Shown here: one piece after another, positions 1 through 8,901 of the stretch
Layout: each line of letters opens with the position of its first letter
Position numbering within the stretch: position 1 is the stretch's first letter
Assembly (NCBI GenBank): GCA_036703275.1
Contig: DATNPK010000021.1
Location: 53,038-117,037 of the forward strand
Length of the DNA stretch: 64,000 bases
Reading direction: 5' to 3'
Origin: Coleofasciculaceae cyanobacterium
GTDB taxonomy: Bacteria > Cyanobacteriota > Cyanobacteriia > Cyanobacteriales > Xenococcaceae
The notes under the pieces: generated by a model
What the model saw: the letters and a program-made list of their open reading frames with translations, nothing else
Database searches by the model: none
What the model was told of the DNA's origin: nothing
Position numbers and translations under genes: made by a program

Positions 1-166
1 TTTCTAAAAGCTGCTGATATGATTTAGCATCTTGCACTACCACTTCAGCTTTGCCATTCACCGTTAAAACTATGGGTTCTCCCGTTTGCTTCAATTGGGC
101 GATCGCACTAGAAGTATTGCGTTTGAAGTTGGAAAGAGATTGAATATCCCTACTAATATCGAGCAT
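1..166 (-). CDS. Phd/YefM-type antitoxin, cut by window edge
   Basis: The minus strand opens with ATG at 164-166 and stays open to the window edge, giving about 55 residues. The protein begins MLDISRDIQSLSNFKRNTS and continues with a segment of the form QLKQTGEPIVLTVNGKAEVVVQD. This is the usual pattern of Phd/YefM antitoxins, which bind operator DNA through this N-terminal half and neutralise a toxin through the C-terminal tail. The C-terminal half and any downstream toxin gene lie outside the window, so the partner (often RelE or Doc type) cannot be seen. An internal HIP1 site is present. Confidence 0.7.
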   Translation of the reverse strand, partial: MLDISRDIQSLSNFKRNTSSAIAQLKQTGEPIVLTVNGKAEVVVQDAKSYQQLLE

Positions 167-261
167 AAAATTAAATAAGCATTAAATTTGATGTCGATTT
201 AATTTTATCTCATCTGGCAATCGTGGCAAAAATATTACCAAACTCTAATGTTATTTATAGA

Positions 262-277
262 TATAATGATTATCATT
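262..277 (+). promoter_or_regulatory. -10 box overlapping a FUR-family-like palindrome
   Basis: TATAAT lies at 262-267, 30 bases before the start codon at 297. It overlaps the 13-bp palindrome AATGATTATCATT at 265-277, which resembles Fur/Zur boxes (alternating AATGAT and ATCATT half-sites). Repression of the downstream metallophosphatase-like gene by a FUR-family metalloregulator is an inference from this one site. Confidence 0.35.
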
Positions 278-296
278 CTTAAAAATACGCAAATCA

Positions 297-1037
297 ATGT
301 GGGCAATTTTAAGCCGAATTGAAGGAAATATTGCAGCTTACGAAGCAGTATTGGCAGATATCAAACGCCAGCGCGTTGAGGTGGAGGAATTATATATTTT
401 AGAGGATCTCATCGCAGCTAACCCAGATAGCGAAAAAGTAATTAAACGAATTAAAAACCCTTTACCTGGAGAATTAGAACCCCAAGTAGGCGTCGGCTGG
501 TGGGAAGAACAGTGCTTTGCTTTACATGGCATGGGTTCGACAGCAGAACCAACAGAATTGATCGCTCGCTTTGGCAAAGAAACAGCTAAACTACTTTGGG
601 ATTCGGTATCGCGCGAAACCGTACAGTGGGTACGCAATTGTCACTTTGGTTTTTTTGAATTGGATTGTTTGTTAATTCACGGTAGCACTGTGAGTGTCGG
701 TGATGAATTAAGTCCTGAAACTCAACCCTGGCAGATGTTAGACCGCCTGCAAAGAGTACAGGCAAATCATCTCTTTTGTGGTCGTTCGGGTCAAGCATTT
801 GAATATCAACTACAGGGAGGTTCGGTTGATAGTTCGGTGATGACTTTAGAGCGTCAGCAACCCGTTCAAACTATTACTGCTCCTCAAAGAAGAGTGATCG
901 GTGTGGGAAATGTAGGAAGAGAGTTAGGCAAGGCTACTTATACTCTTTATAATCCGTATAGCGAAATCGTCTTTGGCAAGGCACTGGGTGAACGCCTGGA
1001 GTTTAAAACGGTTTTTTATGGCAATAAAAAGGGATAG
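297..1037 (+). CDS. Degenerate calcineurin-like metallophosphatase-family protein
   Basis: The 246-residue protein has the layout of small bacterial metallophosphoesterases: a beta strand and loop at the N-terminus followed by a helix of the type NIAAYEAVLADI. The residues that normally bind two metals are largely missing. The first motif, usually SDIHGN, reads SRIEGN. The second keeps one aspartate (LEDLIAANPDS). No GNHD-type motif is visible. One histidine motif remains (LLIHGST, about residues 124-130), and the final GHTH-like motif reads CGRSGQ. I infer a protein that kept the fold but probably not phosphatase chemistry, perhaps binding a ligand or partner. The gene stands alone, divergent from the antitoxin gene, with a FUR-like box upstream. 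Confidence 0.65.
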   Translation: MWAILSRIEGNIAAYEAVLADIKRQRVEVEELYILEDLIAANPDSEKVIKRIKNPLPGELEPQVGVGWWEEQCFALHGMGSTAEPTELIARFGKETAKLLWDSVSRETVQWVRNCHFGFFELDCLLIHGSTVSVGDELSPETQPWQMLDRLQRVQANHLFCGRSGQAFEYQLQGGSVDSSVMTLERQQPVQTITAPQRRVIGVGNVGRELGKATYTLYNPYSEIVFGKALGERLEFKTVFYGNKKG

Positions 1038-1165
1038 TGTTACTCAACAAAATAGTTAGTCCAATGTCAAGTAATACTTTACAAAATAAGCAAGGCGATC
1101 GCCAGCCGATTAATTTAACAGTAAAAAAATTCTGCTACTCAATTTGAGGCAAGTCGTAAAACAAC

Positions 1166-3916
1166 CTATATTTCTGACGAGACAGCTTCTGGTTTTTCAT
1201 CAGACTTTGGGTTTAATTGTTTCGTGTTGGCAACAGCCTTTTTGGTTGAGTTTTGGGTTTGGGCTGACGTTGCTGTTTCGATAACGATTGGGGGAGTTTC
1301 TCTGTTAAAGATTAATTTTTCTCCCACGCAATCGACAACAATTTTATCCCCTGCGGTGAACGTATTATCTAAAATCATCGTAGCAATGGGATTTTGAAGT
1401 TCGCGTCTAATTGCCCGTTTGAGCGGACGCGCACCATAAGCAGGATCATAGCCGATGGTGACAATGCGATCTTGAGCTGCGGGAGAAAGTTCAATCGCAA
1501 TTTTTTGTTCACTTAAGAGACGTTGAATATTTTGAATTTGAATAGCAACAATCTCTTTTAATTCTTCTTTTTTCAAGCCATGGAAGATAATTAGATCGTC
1601 AATACGGTTGAGAAATTCAGGGCGGAAATGACTTCGCAGAGCCTTGTTTACCTGCTTATAAATTTCTTCGTAATCTTGCTCTTCTCCCTTAACGTTGAGA
1701 ATATTTTCACTACCAATATTGCTAGTCATTACAATAATAGCGTTGCGGAAGTCTACTACCCGCCCTTGAGAGTCAGTAATTCTGCCATCATCAAGCACCT
1801 GAAGCAAAATATTAAACACATCCTTGTGGGCTTTTTCTACTTCATCCAATAACACCACGCAGTATGGACGACGGCGCACTGCTTCAGTTAACTGTCCTCC
1901 TTCCTCAAAGCCAATATACCCTGGAGGCGCACCCACCAAACGAGATACGGCGTGTTTCTCCATGTATTCGGACATATCAATCCGTACCATCGCATCTTCA
2001 CTATCAAAGAGAAAAGCTGCTAAAGCTCTGGCTAACTCAGTTTTACCAACCCCCGTAGGTCCCATAAATAAAAATGAACCGATAGGTCTACCAGGATCGC
2101 TCATTCCTGCTCTTGCCATACGTATAGCTGCTGCTACTGCTGCCACAGGCTCTTGTTGTCCGATAATTCTTTGATGGAGGTGTCCTTCTAGTTGAAGTAG
2201 CTTTTGTCTTTCAGATTCTAGTAGACGATTAATTGGTACTCCTGTCCAGTTAGCCACAATTTCGGCGATATCAGATTCAGTTACTTGTTCTCTCAGCAGA
2301 GTTGTTTCCTCAGATTGAAGATCGATTAGTTTGGCTTCTTTGGTTTCCAAACTTCTCTGCAAAGTTTCCAGCTTGCCATATTTTAACTGTGCCGCTTTTT
2401 CATGGTCGAAAGCTCGTTCAGCTTGATCTAATTGGAGTCGTGCTTTTTCTTCTTCTTCTTTGAGAGCGTTGATTTCGTCTAATAAGCTTTTTTCTGATTG
2501 CCATTGAGCAGACAGTCCTTCCTGTTTACCTTTTAAAGTTTCAATTTCTGCTTTAATCTTGCTCAATCTTTCTTTGGCAGCCCGATCTCTGGTCAGGATT
2601 CCTGGGCGTTGACTTTCTCCAGTCAAAGAGACTTTTTCCATCTCTAGCTGCATAATACGGCGATCAATATCTTCTAATTCGCTCGGTTTAGAAGTAATCT
2701 CCATTTTTAATTTAGCGGCTGCTTCGTCGATCAAATCGATCGCTTTATCAGGTAAAAAGCGCTCGGTAATGTAGCGTTGAGACAGGGTTGCTGCCGCTAC
2801 TAGTGCCGAGTCAGTAATAGTTACGCCATGATGCACCTCGTATCTTTCTTTGAGTCCACGTAAAATAGAAATAGTATCTTCTACGGTAGGTTGCTTAACG
2901 TAGACCTGCTGGAAACGTCTTTCTAGGGCTGGGTCTTTTTCAATATTTTTGCGATATTCATCAAGAGTTGTCGCGCCGATACAGCGCAATTCTCCGCGGG
3001 CTAGCATTGGCTTGAGTAAGTTGCCCGCGTCCATCGAACCAGAGCCTTCTTTTGCTCCTGCACCGACAACGGTATGGACTTCATCAATAAATAAAACTAT
3101 TTGTCCGCTAGATTCAGTTACTTCTTTTAAAACCGCCCGTAAACGTTCTTCAAATTCTCCCCGGTATTTTGCCCCTGCAATTAGGCTACCCATATCCAGA
3201 GAAATCAACTGACGGTTTTTCAGAGATTCAGGCACATCGCCATTGACAATGCGTTGCGCTAATCCTTCGGCGATCGCAGTTTTGCCAACTCCAGGCTCAC
3301 CTATCAACACAGGATTGTTTTTGGAACGACGAGACAGCACCTGAATTACTCGACGGATCTCTTCATCGCGACCGATTACGGGGTCTAATTTACCTGCCTT
3401 TGCCTGTTCGGTCAGATCTCGCCCATACTTTTCTAATGCCTGATACTGTTCTTCTTGGTTCTGTTTAGTTACTTTCTGTGAACCTCGGATTGACCTGATT
3501 GCTTTTTCTAAATCCTGTGGGTCAACATTAAAGCTACGAAGAGATTTCTTGCCAATACGGGCATCCTCGGCAAACCCCATCAGAATATGTTCGATGGAGA
3601 TAAAGTTATCTTCCCAACTTGAGCGACAGTCCTCCGCACGGTCTAACATACGGTCTAAGCTAGGTCCTAAATATAGTTGAGAAGAACCAATTCTGGGCTG
3701 ACGTTTAGTAAACATCTCTAGCTGCTGCTTGAGGCGTAGAGAATCAATATTGGCTTTATCTAAAATAGCTAGTGCTAAACCTTCCTGTTCTAAGGCTGCT
3801 AAGATTAAATGCTCTACCTCTAAGTTCTGATTCTGAAATAGTTTGGCAACTTCTTGAGATTTAACGATCGCATCCCAGGCTTGTTCAGTAAACTTACTTT
3901 GGTCGGTAGGCTGCAT
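1166..3916 (-). CDS. clpB: ATP-dependent disaggregase ClpB
   Basis: This 916-residue protein is a class I Clp/Hsp100 ATPase that pulls polypeptides out of aggregates together with the DnaK system in the cytoplasm. In order it has an N-terminal Clp repeat domain (1-150), a first AAA+ module with Walker A GEPGVGKT (206-213) and Walker B VLFIDEVH, a long coiled-coil middle domain typical of ClpB rather than ClpA or ClpC, and a second AAA+ module with Walker A GPTGVGKT and Walker [12 protein letters not shown]. No IGF/IGL-type ClpP-binding loop was noticed. The protein is about 45 residues longer than usual because of a polar, low-complexity C-terminal tail rich in Thr, Lys and Ser. Cyanobacteria often carry two ClpB paralogues, and I cannot tell which this is. 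Confidence 0.95.
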   Translation of the reverse strand: MQPTDQSKFTEQAWDAIVKSQEVAKLFQNQNLEVEHLILAALEQEGLALAILDKANIDSLRLKQQLEMFTKRQPRIGSSQLYLGPSLDRMLDRAEDCRSSWEDNFISIEHILMGFAEDARIGKKSLRSFNVDPQDLEKAIRSIRGSQKVTKQNQEEQYQALEKYGRDLTEQAKAGKLDPVIGRDEEIRRVIQVLSRRSKNNPVLIGEPGVGKTAIAEGLAQRIVNGDVPESLKNRQLISLDMGSLIAGAKYRGEFEERLRAVLKEVTESSGQIVLFIDEVHTVVGAGAKEGSGSMDAGNLLKPMLARGELRCIGATTLDEYRKNIEKDPALERRFQQVYVKQPTVEDTISILRGLKERYEVHHGVTITDSALVAAATLSQRYITERFLPDKAIDLIDEAAAKLKMEITSKPSELEDIDRRIMQLEMEKVSLTGESQRPGILTRDRAAKERLSKIKAEIETLKGKQEGLSAQWQSEKSLLDEINALKEEEEKARLQLDQAERAFDHEKAAQLKYGKLETLQRSLETKEAKLIDLQSEETTLLREQVTESDIAEIVANWTGVPINRLLESERQKLLQLEGHLHQRIIGQQEPVAAVAAAIRMARAGMSDPGRPIGSFLFMGPTGVGKTELARALAAFLFDSEDAMVRIDMSEYMEKHAVSRLVGAPPGYIGFEEGGQLTEAVRRRPYCVVLLDEVEKAHKDVFNILLQVLDDGRITDSQGRVVDFRNAIIVMTSNIGSENILNVKGEEQDYEEIYKQVNKALRSHFRPEFLNRIDDLIIFHGLKKEELKEIVAIQIQNIQRLLSEQKIAIELSPAAQDRIVTIGYDPAYGARPLKRAIRRELQNPIATMILDNTFTAGDKIVVDCVGEKLIFNRETPPIVIETATSAQTQNSTKKAVANTKQLNPKSDEKPEAVSSEI

Positions 3917-4136
3917 ATTTTAGCTAAGTTAAGTTGGTTAAATTTGACAATTGATGATGCCCAGTATAGCAAGGCTTCAACTATTAACATCCAAGTCTAA
4001 AATTACCTATTCCAAGGCTTGAATATAATATTAGTCTTAATAATAATTTTAGTATCATCTACCGATTAAATACCATGAGTTCAAAGATTGCAGCCATCAT
4101 ATTCCCAACAATGTTTGCCTAACCGCTAAAGCTAGA

Positions 4137-4652
4137 TTATTTTTTCTTGGCTTTCCAAGTACCACCATAACGATAATCAGGATTATCTTGGCTAACTTGT
4201 TGCCAACAGTCGGGACATACTAACATCCAGTCACCTTTTTGTTGATCTTTTATACGATAGCGAATATCGACTAAATTGCTACAGCGAGCGCATGGTTTAG
4301 ATTTTAGTTTAGCCATTATATTAGAATCAAAAACCAGAACATAAAATAACCTTCTTTCTAGCGCGATCGCCTTAATTTTTCCCAGTAACTTTTGTAACTC
4401 AGTATACTGTCGTTCGATGTCAGCTTTCAAGGAGGTTATATTCTTTTGTATTTTATAAAAGTCTACTAATTTTTCAATACTCATGCGGTAGGTTTCCGTT
4501 GCGTCGTTAGGAGAGTCCAATACTCGATCTAATTTCTCAAACAATAATCGAGCATTTCGTAATATCCGTTCAATTTCTGTATCAGTATAAGCCAGCATTA
4601 GCCTTTTAAATCTATAGCTATGGGAGGCGAGAGTATCAGAATATAATGTCAT
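4137..4652 (-). CDS. Coiled-coil protein with C-terminal zinc ribbon, unknown function
   Basis: The 171-residue frame has two parts. Residues 20-110 are helical and charged, with a coiled-coil look (IERQYTELQKLLGKIKAIAL) and an in-frame HIP1 site. Residues 113-171 hold a zinc-ribbon-like module with cysteine pairs at 121/124 (CARC) and 146/149 (CPDC). An internal Met113 (codon at 4314-4316) would give a self-contained 59-residue zinc-ribbon protein, so translation may also start there. The gene is 26 bases downstream of the DUF29 gene on the same strand and may share its transcript. I do not recognise a named family. Confidence 0.55.
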   Translation of the reverse strand: MTLYSDTLASHSYRFKRLMLAYTDTEIERILRNARLLFEKLDRVLDSPNDATETYRMSIEKLVDFYKIQKNITSLKADIERQYTELQKLLGKIKAIALERRLFYVLVFDSNIMAKLKSKPCARCSNLVDIRYRIKDQQKGDWMLVCPDCWQQVSQDNPDYRYGGTWKAKKK

Positions 4653-4678
4653 AAGTAGCCTCTTGCACTAAATAAATT

Positions 4679-5101
4679 TTAATCTTCTTCAATTATCTGC
4701 TCAATTGTATAGGGGCAGTTTTCAGGAAAGCGATCGCTCAATTCTGTTTTGTACTCAACAATTTTCCTGCTTTGTTTGTAGATAAGCTGAAGATTTTCTG
4801 TTAAATATTTTCTATAGTTTGTTGTGAGTCTGTCTTGTAATTCACTTTGAAAACTTACTACTTCAGCTCGCCAATGGTTGCGAGTTTGTGCTTGTTCATG
4901 CCAATAATCAATTAGTAAGCGATGAACAATAATTTGACGGCAAAAACTTTTACAAGCGTTTCTTTGCTCTCTACCCAAATCTTCTAACTCTTCTACAATA
5001 TTGTCTAGATCTAGCTGATCAAACTTATGTAATCGCAAATATTTAACTTGTTTGTCAAGCCAAACATCCCATTCTTCTTGTTTTGTAGTTTTTTCAATCA
5101 T
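4679..5101 (-). CDS. DUF29 family protein
   Basis: The 140-residue product matches the DUF29 pattern, abundant in cyanobacteria: an N-terminal EWDVWLDKQ segment, the acidic signature NIVEELEDLGREQRNA (about 44-59), then helices with HWRAEV and a tail of the form CPYTIEQIIEED. It is an all-helical soluble protein. The family's biochemical role is unknown, and its members are often scattered and duplicated in cyanobacterial genomes. It lies just downstream, in transcription sense, of the IsrB gene and upstream of the zinc-ribbon gene. Confidence 0.85.
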   Translation of the reverse strand: MIEKTTKQEEWDVWLDKQVKYLRLHKFDQLDLDNIVEELEDLGREQRNACKSFCRQIIVHRLLIDYWHEQAQTRNHWRAEVVSFQSELQDRLTTNYRKYLTENLQLIYKQSRKIVEYKTELSDRFPENCPYTIEQIIEED

Positions 5102-5193
5102 TTTATGACTTTCAAATTATTTATTTGTTCGACAACTCCCGATTGATAATCACGAATAACTAGAACCATCAAATATTTGCACTCTTAGTACTG

Positions 5194-5218
5194 CGGCTAT
5201 AAAACTATGTTTTAGCCG
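5194..5218 (-). other. Hairpin at the 3' end of the isrB gene, candidate element end
   Basis: CGGCT (5194-5198) pairs with AGCCG (5214-5218), and AAAAC (5201-5205) pairs with GTTTT (5209-5213), around a TAT loop. The two stems join through a two-base bulge. The hairpin overlaps the isrB stop codon (5212-5214) and has no T-run, so it is not a typical terminator. IS200/IS605-type elements carry subterminal hairpins at their ends, so this could mark the right end of the IsrB element; that is inference. Confidence 0.4.
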
Positions 5219-6321
5219 TAGAGGAATCGTGCGCCTCCAATTATGTTTTTACAAATTAAATTAGTAGAACGTTTTACTAGCTTGACTTTGTTAGCCACAT
5301 ATTTACCTAATCTCTTCCAGTTAACATCTGATACCGAAATACTTTTACCTGTATATCCAGAGCAATAGCCTAATTTGTCTTTATATCTGACTAAATCACC
5401 TTTGCGGATATCAAAAGGAGTAGTACTGCCACCATATTTACGTCTTTGTCCACCCTTTGCTGGCACTAATAGATGAAGCTGTCTTCTAGATATTGGTGGA
5501 CGACGAATAACGAAGAAGGGACAAGGTGTAATTCTTACTCGTCCCTGCCAGCAATGACCTCTACCTTGAGAATTCTCAAAAGGTAAGTAATCTTTAAATA
5601 CCGAAGATGCTAACACCAGGCTGTCAAGACTGTGGGTTTCTGGAACTGCATCGCCCTTAGAGTGTTTTTGTTTGGGTAAGCCGAAATGTTCTCTTAGCTT
5701 TGCTGTTTGCCAACCAAATTTAGTTGTAACAGGCGCAATTTTAGATAGCTGCTTAATTGCCCACTTTTGCCCCACTTGGACTGGCGAGAAAGAACACCTT
5801 TTCTTTGTCTTGGCTTTAACATACTCAAAAACTATTTTAGTTATTGGATAAATTTTAGCTAGCTCAGAAATAACTCGAATTTCCCAAAGACGATTGCTCT
5901 TTACAGATGGGACGACTTTCTTTTGTCTGCGGTTATTAAATCGGCATTGACGATGAGCGCGAAATTTAAAAGGTATAGAGCGATCGATTCTCCTGCCTCT
6001 CCTACTACGGCGCATCATTCGACGTTGTTCCATTCGTTTTTTGACAGTTTCAAAAGGTAAAAATAAATGAGCAGTAAACAGAGTAAACCTACTGCTTTGT
6101 ACACCTACTGCCGCATACTTTTTTCCAGGATCTAATCCTGCTGCTATTAGTTGAGTCTTTCTGTTCTCAGGCTCAAAAGTTAATTGAATATAATAAACTC
6201 CAAGCTGGTTAAATAACCCTACTGCTTTGCCGTCACGCACTAATCTCCGAGCTTTAGAAGGACGGGTAGGCATAAGCGGGACATTGTTTTTATCTACTAC
6301 TGGTACTCGTTCTTGTTTCAT
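5212..6321 (-). CDS. isrB: IsrB: RNA-guided RuvC nuclease homologue without HNH domain
   Basis: The 369-residue protein has the architecture of IsrB, the HNH-less relative of IscB from the ancestry of Cas9. It starts with the PLMP motif (15-18) followed by a basic segment. RuvC-I has Asp64 (AAGLDPGKK), and an arginine-rich bridge helix follows (about 95-112). RuvC-II has Glu166 (IVFEYVKA) and RuvC-III has His230 and Asp233 (THSLDSLVLA). Only about 64 residues separate RuvC-II from RuvC-III and they contain no HNH motif. The C-terminal 130 residues include KGGQRRKYGGSTT and RKGDLVRYKDKLGY, as expected for the part that reads the target-adjacent motif. Related IsrB proteins act as RNA-guided nickases. 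No TnpA transposase is nearby. All key RuvC residues are intact, so it may be functional. Confidence 0.85.
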   Translation of the reverse strand: MKQERVPVVDKNNVPLMPTRPSKARRLVRDGKAVGLFNQLGVYYIQLTFEPENRKTQLIAAGLDPGKKYAAVGVQSSRFTLFTAHLFLPFETVKKRMEQRRMMRRSRRGRRIDRSIPFKFRAHRQCRFNNRRQKKVVPSVKSNRLWEIRVISELAKIYPITKIVFEYVKAKTKKRCSFSPVQVGQKWAIKQLSKIAPVTTKFGWQTAKLREHFGLPKQKHSKGDAVPETHSLDSLVLASSVFKDYLPFENSQGRGHCWQGRVRITPCPFFVIRRPPISRRQLHLLVPAKGGQRRKYGGSTTPFDIRKGDLVRYKDKLGYCSGYTGKSISVSDVNWKRLGKYVANKVKLVKRSTNLICKNIIGGARFLYG

Positions 6322-6324
6322 TTA

Positions 6325-6545
6325 AGATAATTCTCCGTAGAGTTTTTGTTCCTTCGACCAACTTAATCAGGATGTCTTGCCGTTACGCCCGACTGAATCC
6401 AACAGTCTTAGAGAGGTACGAGTTAGGAAAACGCTCGTACGTCCGTTCCAGATTAAGTCTCATGGTCTAGTCAATTCTCAGACAAATTGGATTTTGTCAC
6501 AGCACGCGACCATATCCCAAAGGATTGGTCGTAGTTATTGACATC
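6325..6545 (-). ncRNA. Candidate omega-RNA (HEARO-type) of the IsrB locus
   Basis: The roughly 220 bases before the isrB start codon, read on the minus strand, hold nested stems. CGACCA/TGGTCG plus ATCC/GGAT form one hairpin (6507-6531) and GACAAA/TTTGTC another (6481-6498). GATTAAGT (6451-6458) pairs over a long range with ACTTAATC (6361-6368). Inside that pair are GTACGAG/CTCGTAC (6416-6440) and GACTG/CAGTC (6391-6407). The guide RNAs of IscB/IsrB, first described as HEARO RNAs, sit just upstream of their nuclease gene, often reaching almost to the start codon, with the guide at the 5' end. The guide would then come from around 6540-6565. Boundaries are approximate; no covariance model was run. 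Confidence 0.7.
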
Positions 6546-6744
6546 TAATGGTATCAATAGTCATTTTTTGGATAGCATTTAACTAATTATTTCTTTTCTT
6601 GATCGACAATCTACCTATTAGTTTATCGGCGCGAACAAACATTGTTTATTTATGGCGATCGCCTTTTTAGGCTCGATTAATAATCAACTCAAGTTAAAAT
6701 AAGCGATACAGTTCTTTTTATTAATTAATTTTAGGTAACTATCA

Positions 6745-8019
6745 ATGAATCTTGTTCTATCTCAATTTGGTTCGCAGATGTCTCAGTTAACGGGAGTTAG
6801 AGCAATTATGAAAGACATTATTGAAACCCTGAGAAATAGTGCAGGAAGAGAATTTATCAATCTTAGCGCAGGTAATCCAGTTATTTTGCCCGAAGTTGAG
6901 CAGCTATGGCGCGACTGTACTCAAGAATTATTAGCTAGCGATGAATATGGTGAAGTAGTCTGCCGTTATGGCTCATCTCAGGGCTATACACCTTTGATTG
7001 AGGCGGTAGTTCAAGATTTTAATGCTCGTTATGGTTTAAATTTAAGCGATCGCCATATCTTAATCACAGGCGGTTCACAAGCACTATATCTTTATGCTGC
7101 CAATGCTTTTGGTGGCTATACGGCATCAGGAGATTTAAGACAGGTAGTCTTGCCTCTTAGTCCCGACTATACAGGTTACGGCGGAGTCAGTCTAACTCCA
7201 GAGGCTTTGTTAGCATACAAACCTACATTAGAAATTGACGAGGATAAACATCGGTTTAAATATCGCCCTGATTTTAGTCAACTGCAAATAAATGAGCAAA
7301 CTGGCTGCGTCATTTTTTCTCGCCCTTGCAACCCGACAGGAAACGTAATTAGTGATGAGGAAGTAAAGAAAATAGCTGCGTTAGCTGCCAAGCAGGATGT
7401 TCCCGTATTGATTGATTCGGCTTATGCACCACCTTATCCTGCCTTGAACTTTACTGAAATGACTCCTCAGTTTGGCGATAATATTATTCACTGCATGAGC
7501 TTATCGAAAGCAGGATTACCAGGAGAGAGAATTGGTATTGCTATCGGCGATCCTCAATTAATCGAGATCTTAGAATCTTTTCAAACCAATGCTTGTATTC
7601 ATTCGTCTCGATACGGTCAGGCGATCGCAGCCAGAGCAATTTCATCTGGTAAACTAGCCGATATCGCCACCAATATTATTCGTCCTCACTATCAACGTAA
7701 AATAAAAATATTAGAAAATACCCTCGATGCTGCTATGCCAAATGTTCCGTGGTTTCTGCATCAAGGAGAAGGCGCGATCTTTGCTTGGTTATGGCTCAAG
7801 GATCTGCCAATGACAGATTGGGAATTTTATCAGCAACTCAAGCAGGTAGGGGTAATTGCTGTACCTGGAAGTACTTTCTTCCCAGGATTACAAGAAGACT
7901 GGCAACATAAACAACAATGTTTAAGGATCAGTTTAACTGCTACAGAATCGGAAATAGCAGAAGCAATGCAGCGTTTAGCGAAAGTGACTGAAAAAGTATA
8001 TCAATTGGTAGAAGCATAA
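6745..8019 (+). CDS. avtA: Valine--pyruvate transaminase
   Basis: The 424-residue protein is a fold-type I PLP aminotransferase of the AvtA type, which exchanges amino groups between valine/alanine and their oxo acids in the cytoplasm. Seen motifs are INLSAGNPVILPEVE near the N-terminus, the SRPCNPTGNV loop, an Asp-Ser-Ala-Tyr segment (VLIDSAYAPPYP), and the PLP-lysine context SLSKAGLPGERIG with Lys255. A C-terminal arginine in CLRISLTA would bind the substrate carboxylate. It is preceded by the IsrB/omega-RNA locus, which reads away from it, so it should have its own promoter in 6560-6740. Confidence 0.9.
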   Translation: MNLVLSQFGSQMSQLTGVRAIMKDIIETLRNSAGREFINLSAGNPVILPEVEQLWRDCTQELLASDEYGEVVCRYGSSQGYTPLIEAVVQDFNARYGLNLSDRHILITGGSQALYLYAANAFGGYTASGDLRQVVLPLSPDYTGYGGVSLTPEALLAYKPTLEIDEDKHRFKYRPDFSQLQINEQTGCVIFSRPCNPTGNVISDEEVKKIAALAAKQDVPVLIDSAYAPPYPALNFTEMTPQFGDNIIHCMSLSKAGLPGERIGIAIGDPQLIEILESFQTNACIHSSRYGQAIAARAISSGKLADIATNIIRPHYQRKIKILENTLDAAMPNVPWFLHQGEGAIFAWLWLKDLPMTDWEFYQQLKQVGVIAVPGSTFFPGLQEDWQHKQQCLRISLTATESEIAEAMQRLAKVTEKVYQLVEA

Positions 8020-8073
8020 CCTTGCCAAAAACAGAAAGTATGTCGGTTTAAGATTATCCACAGATGAACAGCG

Positions 8074-8097
8074 ATGCAGCCCTAAAGGACTGCATCA
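8074..8097. repeat. Small palindrome with CCTAAAGG core
   Basis: GATGCAG and CTGCATC form perfect 7-bp arms around CCCTAAAGGA, between avtA and rimM. The core is the same CCTTTAGG-type motif seen in the GC-rich mosaic repeats near 37.5, 60.4, 62.5, 63.0 and 63.8 kb, so this may be a minimal member of that family. Confidence 0.5.
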
Positions 8098-8214
8098 AGA
8101 ACGGATGAACGCAGATAGTTAAACAAGATGAATTGTAAATTAGCGTTGATTAATCGACTTTGACGATCGCTAAGTGACAAGTAACAAAATAATTAATCAC
8201 ACCAGACGTAAAAT

Positions 8215-8871
8215 ATGAACGATGAACCATTAACCGTTAACCAGCCAGAAGAATTGTTGGAGGTAGGGATAATTACCTCACCCCAGGGTTTGAAAGGAGA
8301 ACTGCGAGTATATCCCGATTCTGATTTTCCCGAACGATTTACTCAGGCTGGTACTCGTTGGCTACAGCATCCCGATACATCCGATCTTAAAGAAGTGCAG
8401 TTGCAGGGTGGTAGATATATAGCAGGAAAAAACCTCTATGTGATTAAAATAGAAGGAATTGAAGATCGTAGGCAAGCAGAAGAATTACGCAATTATAAAT
8501 TATTAGTTGACAAGCGCGATCGCCCTAAACTAAAAGCCGGTGAATATCATGTTTCGGATTTGGTAGGCTTGGAAGTCTTCGATCGACAAACACAGGAAAT
8601 CATTGGTGTAGTCATAGATCTTTACTCAGCGGGAAATGATTTATTAGAAATTGAGTTATACAAGCAGTCTGGAACAAAGGTCAAATCTCAACGGGATCTT
8701 TCACAGATTAGCCGACGTAGTAAACGTAAAAAATACAGACCAAAACCGAACAAACCCCTAACCATATTTATTCCTTTCGTCAAAGAGATAGTTCCAGTAG
8801 TAGATATTGCTAACCAACGCCTGGAAATATCTCCTCCCGACGGGTTGATTAATATTCACGAAACTGAATAA
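8215..8871 (+). CDS. rimM: Ribosome maturation factor RimM
   Basis: The 218-residue protein has the two RimM domains. The N-terminal beta-barrel carries the family signature VGIITSPQGLKGELRVYPDSD (about 17-37), and a PRC-barrel domain contains YHVSDLVGLEVF and the segment around FIPFVKEIVPVVD. RimM binds ribosomal protein S19 and helps process and fold the 3' domain of 16S rRNA. A basic insertion of about 35 residues (around 160-190, rich in Arg, Lys and Ser) lengthens the PRC domain compared with the enterobacterial protein. The gene converges on arfB, so two translation-related genes meet tail to tail. Confidence 0.92.
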   Translation: MNDEPLTVNQPEELLEVGIITSPQGLKGELRVYPDSDFPERFTQAGTRWLQHPDTSDLKEVQLQGGRYIAGKNLYVIKIEGIEDRRQAEELRNYKLLVDKRDRPKLKAGEYHVSDLVGLEVFDRQTQEIIGVVIDLYSAGNDLLEIELYKQSGTKVKSQRDLSQISRRSKRKKYRPKPNKPLTIFIPFVKEIVPVVDIANQRLEISPPDGLINIHETE

Positions 8872-8901
8872 TCAGCTCAAGGGTTTCTCAACAATCAAAA
8901 C

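Noticed and set aside
1628..3212. Plus-strand frames opposite clpB
   Set aside because: They mirror the highly conserved ClpB coding strand and have no independent motif.
5212..6321. IscB with an HNH domain
   Set aside because: Only about 64 residues lie between RuvC-II and RuvC-III and no HNH-type His or Asn motif is present, so IsrB fits better.
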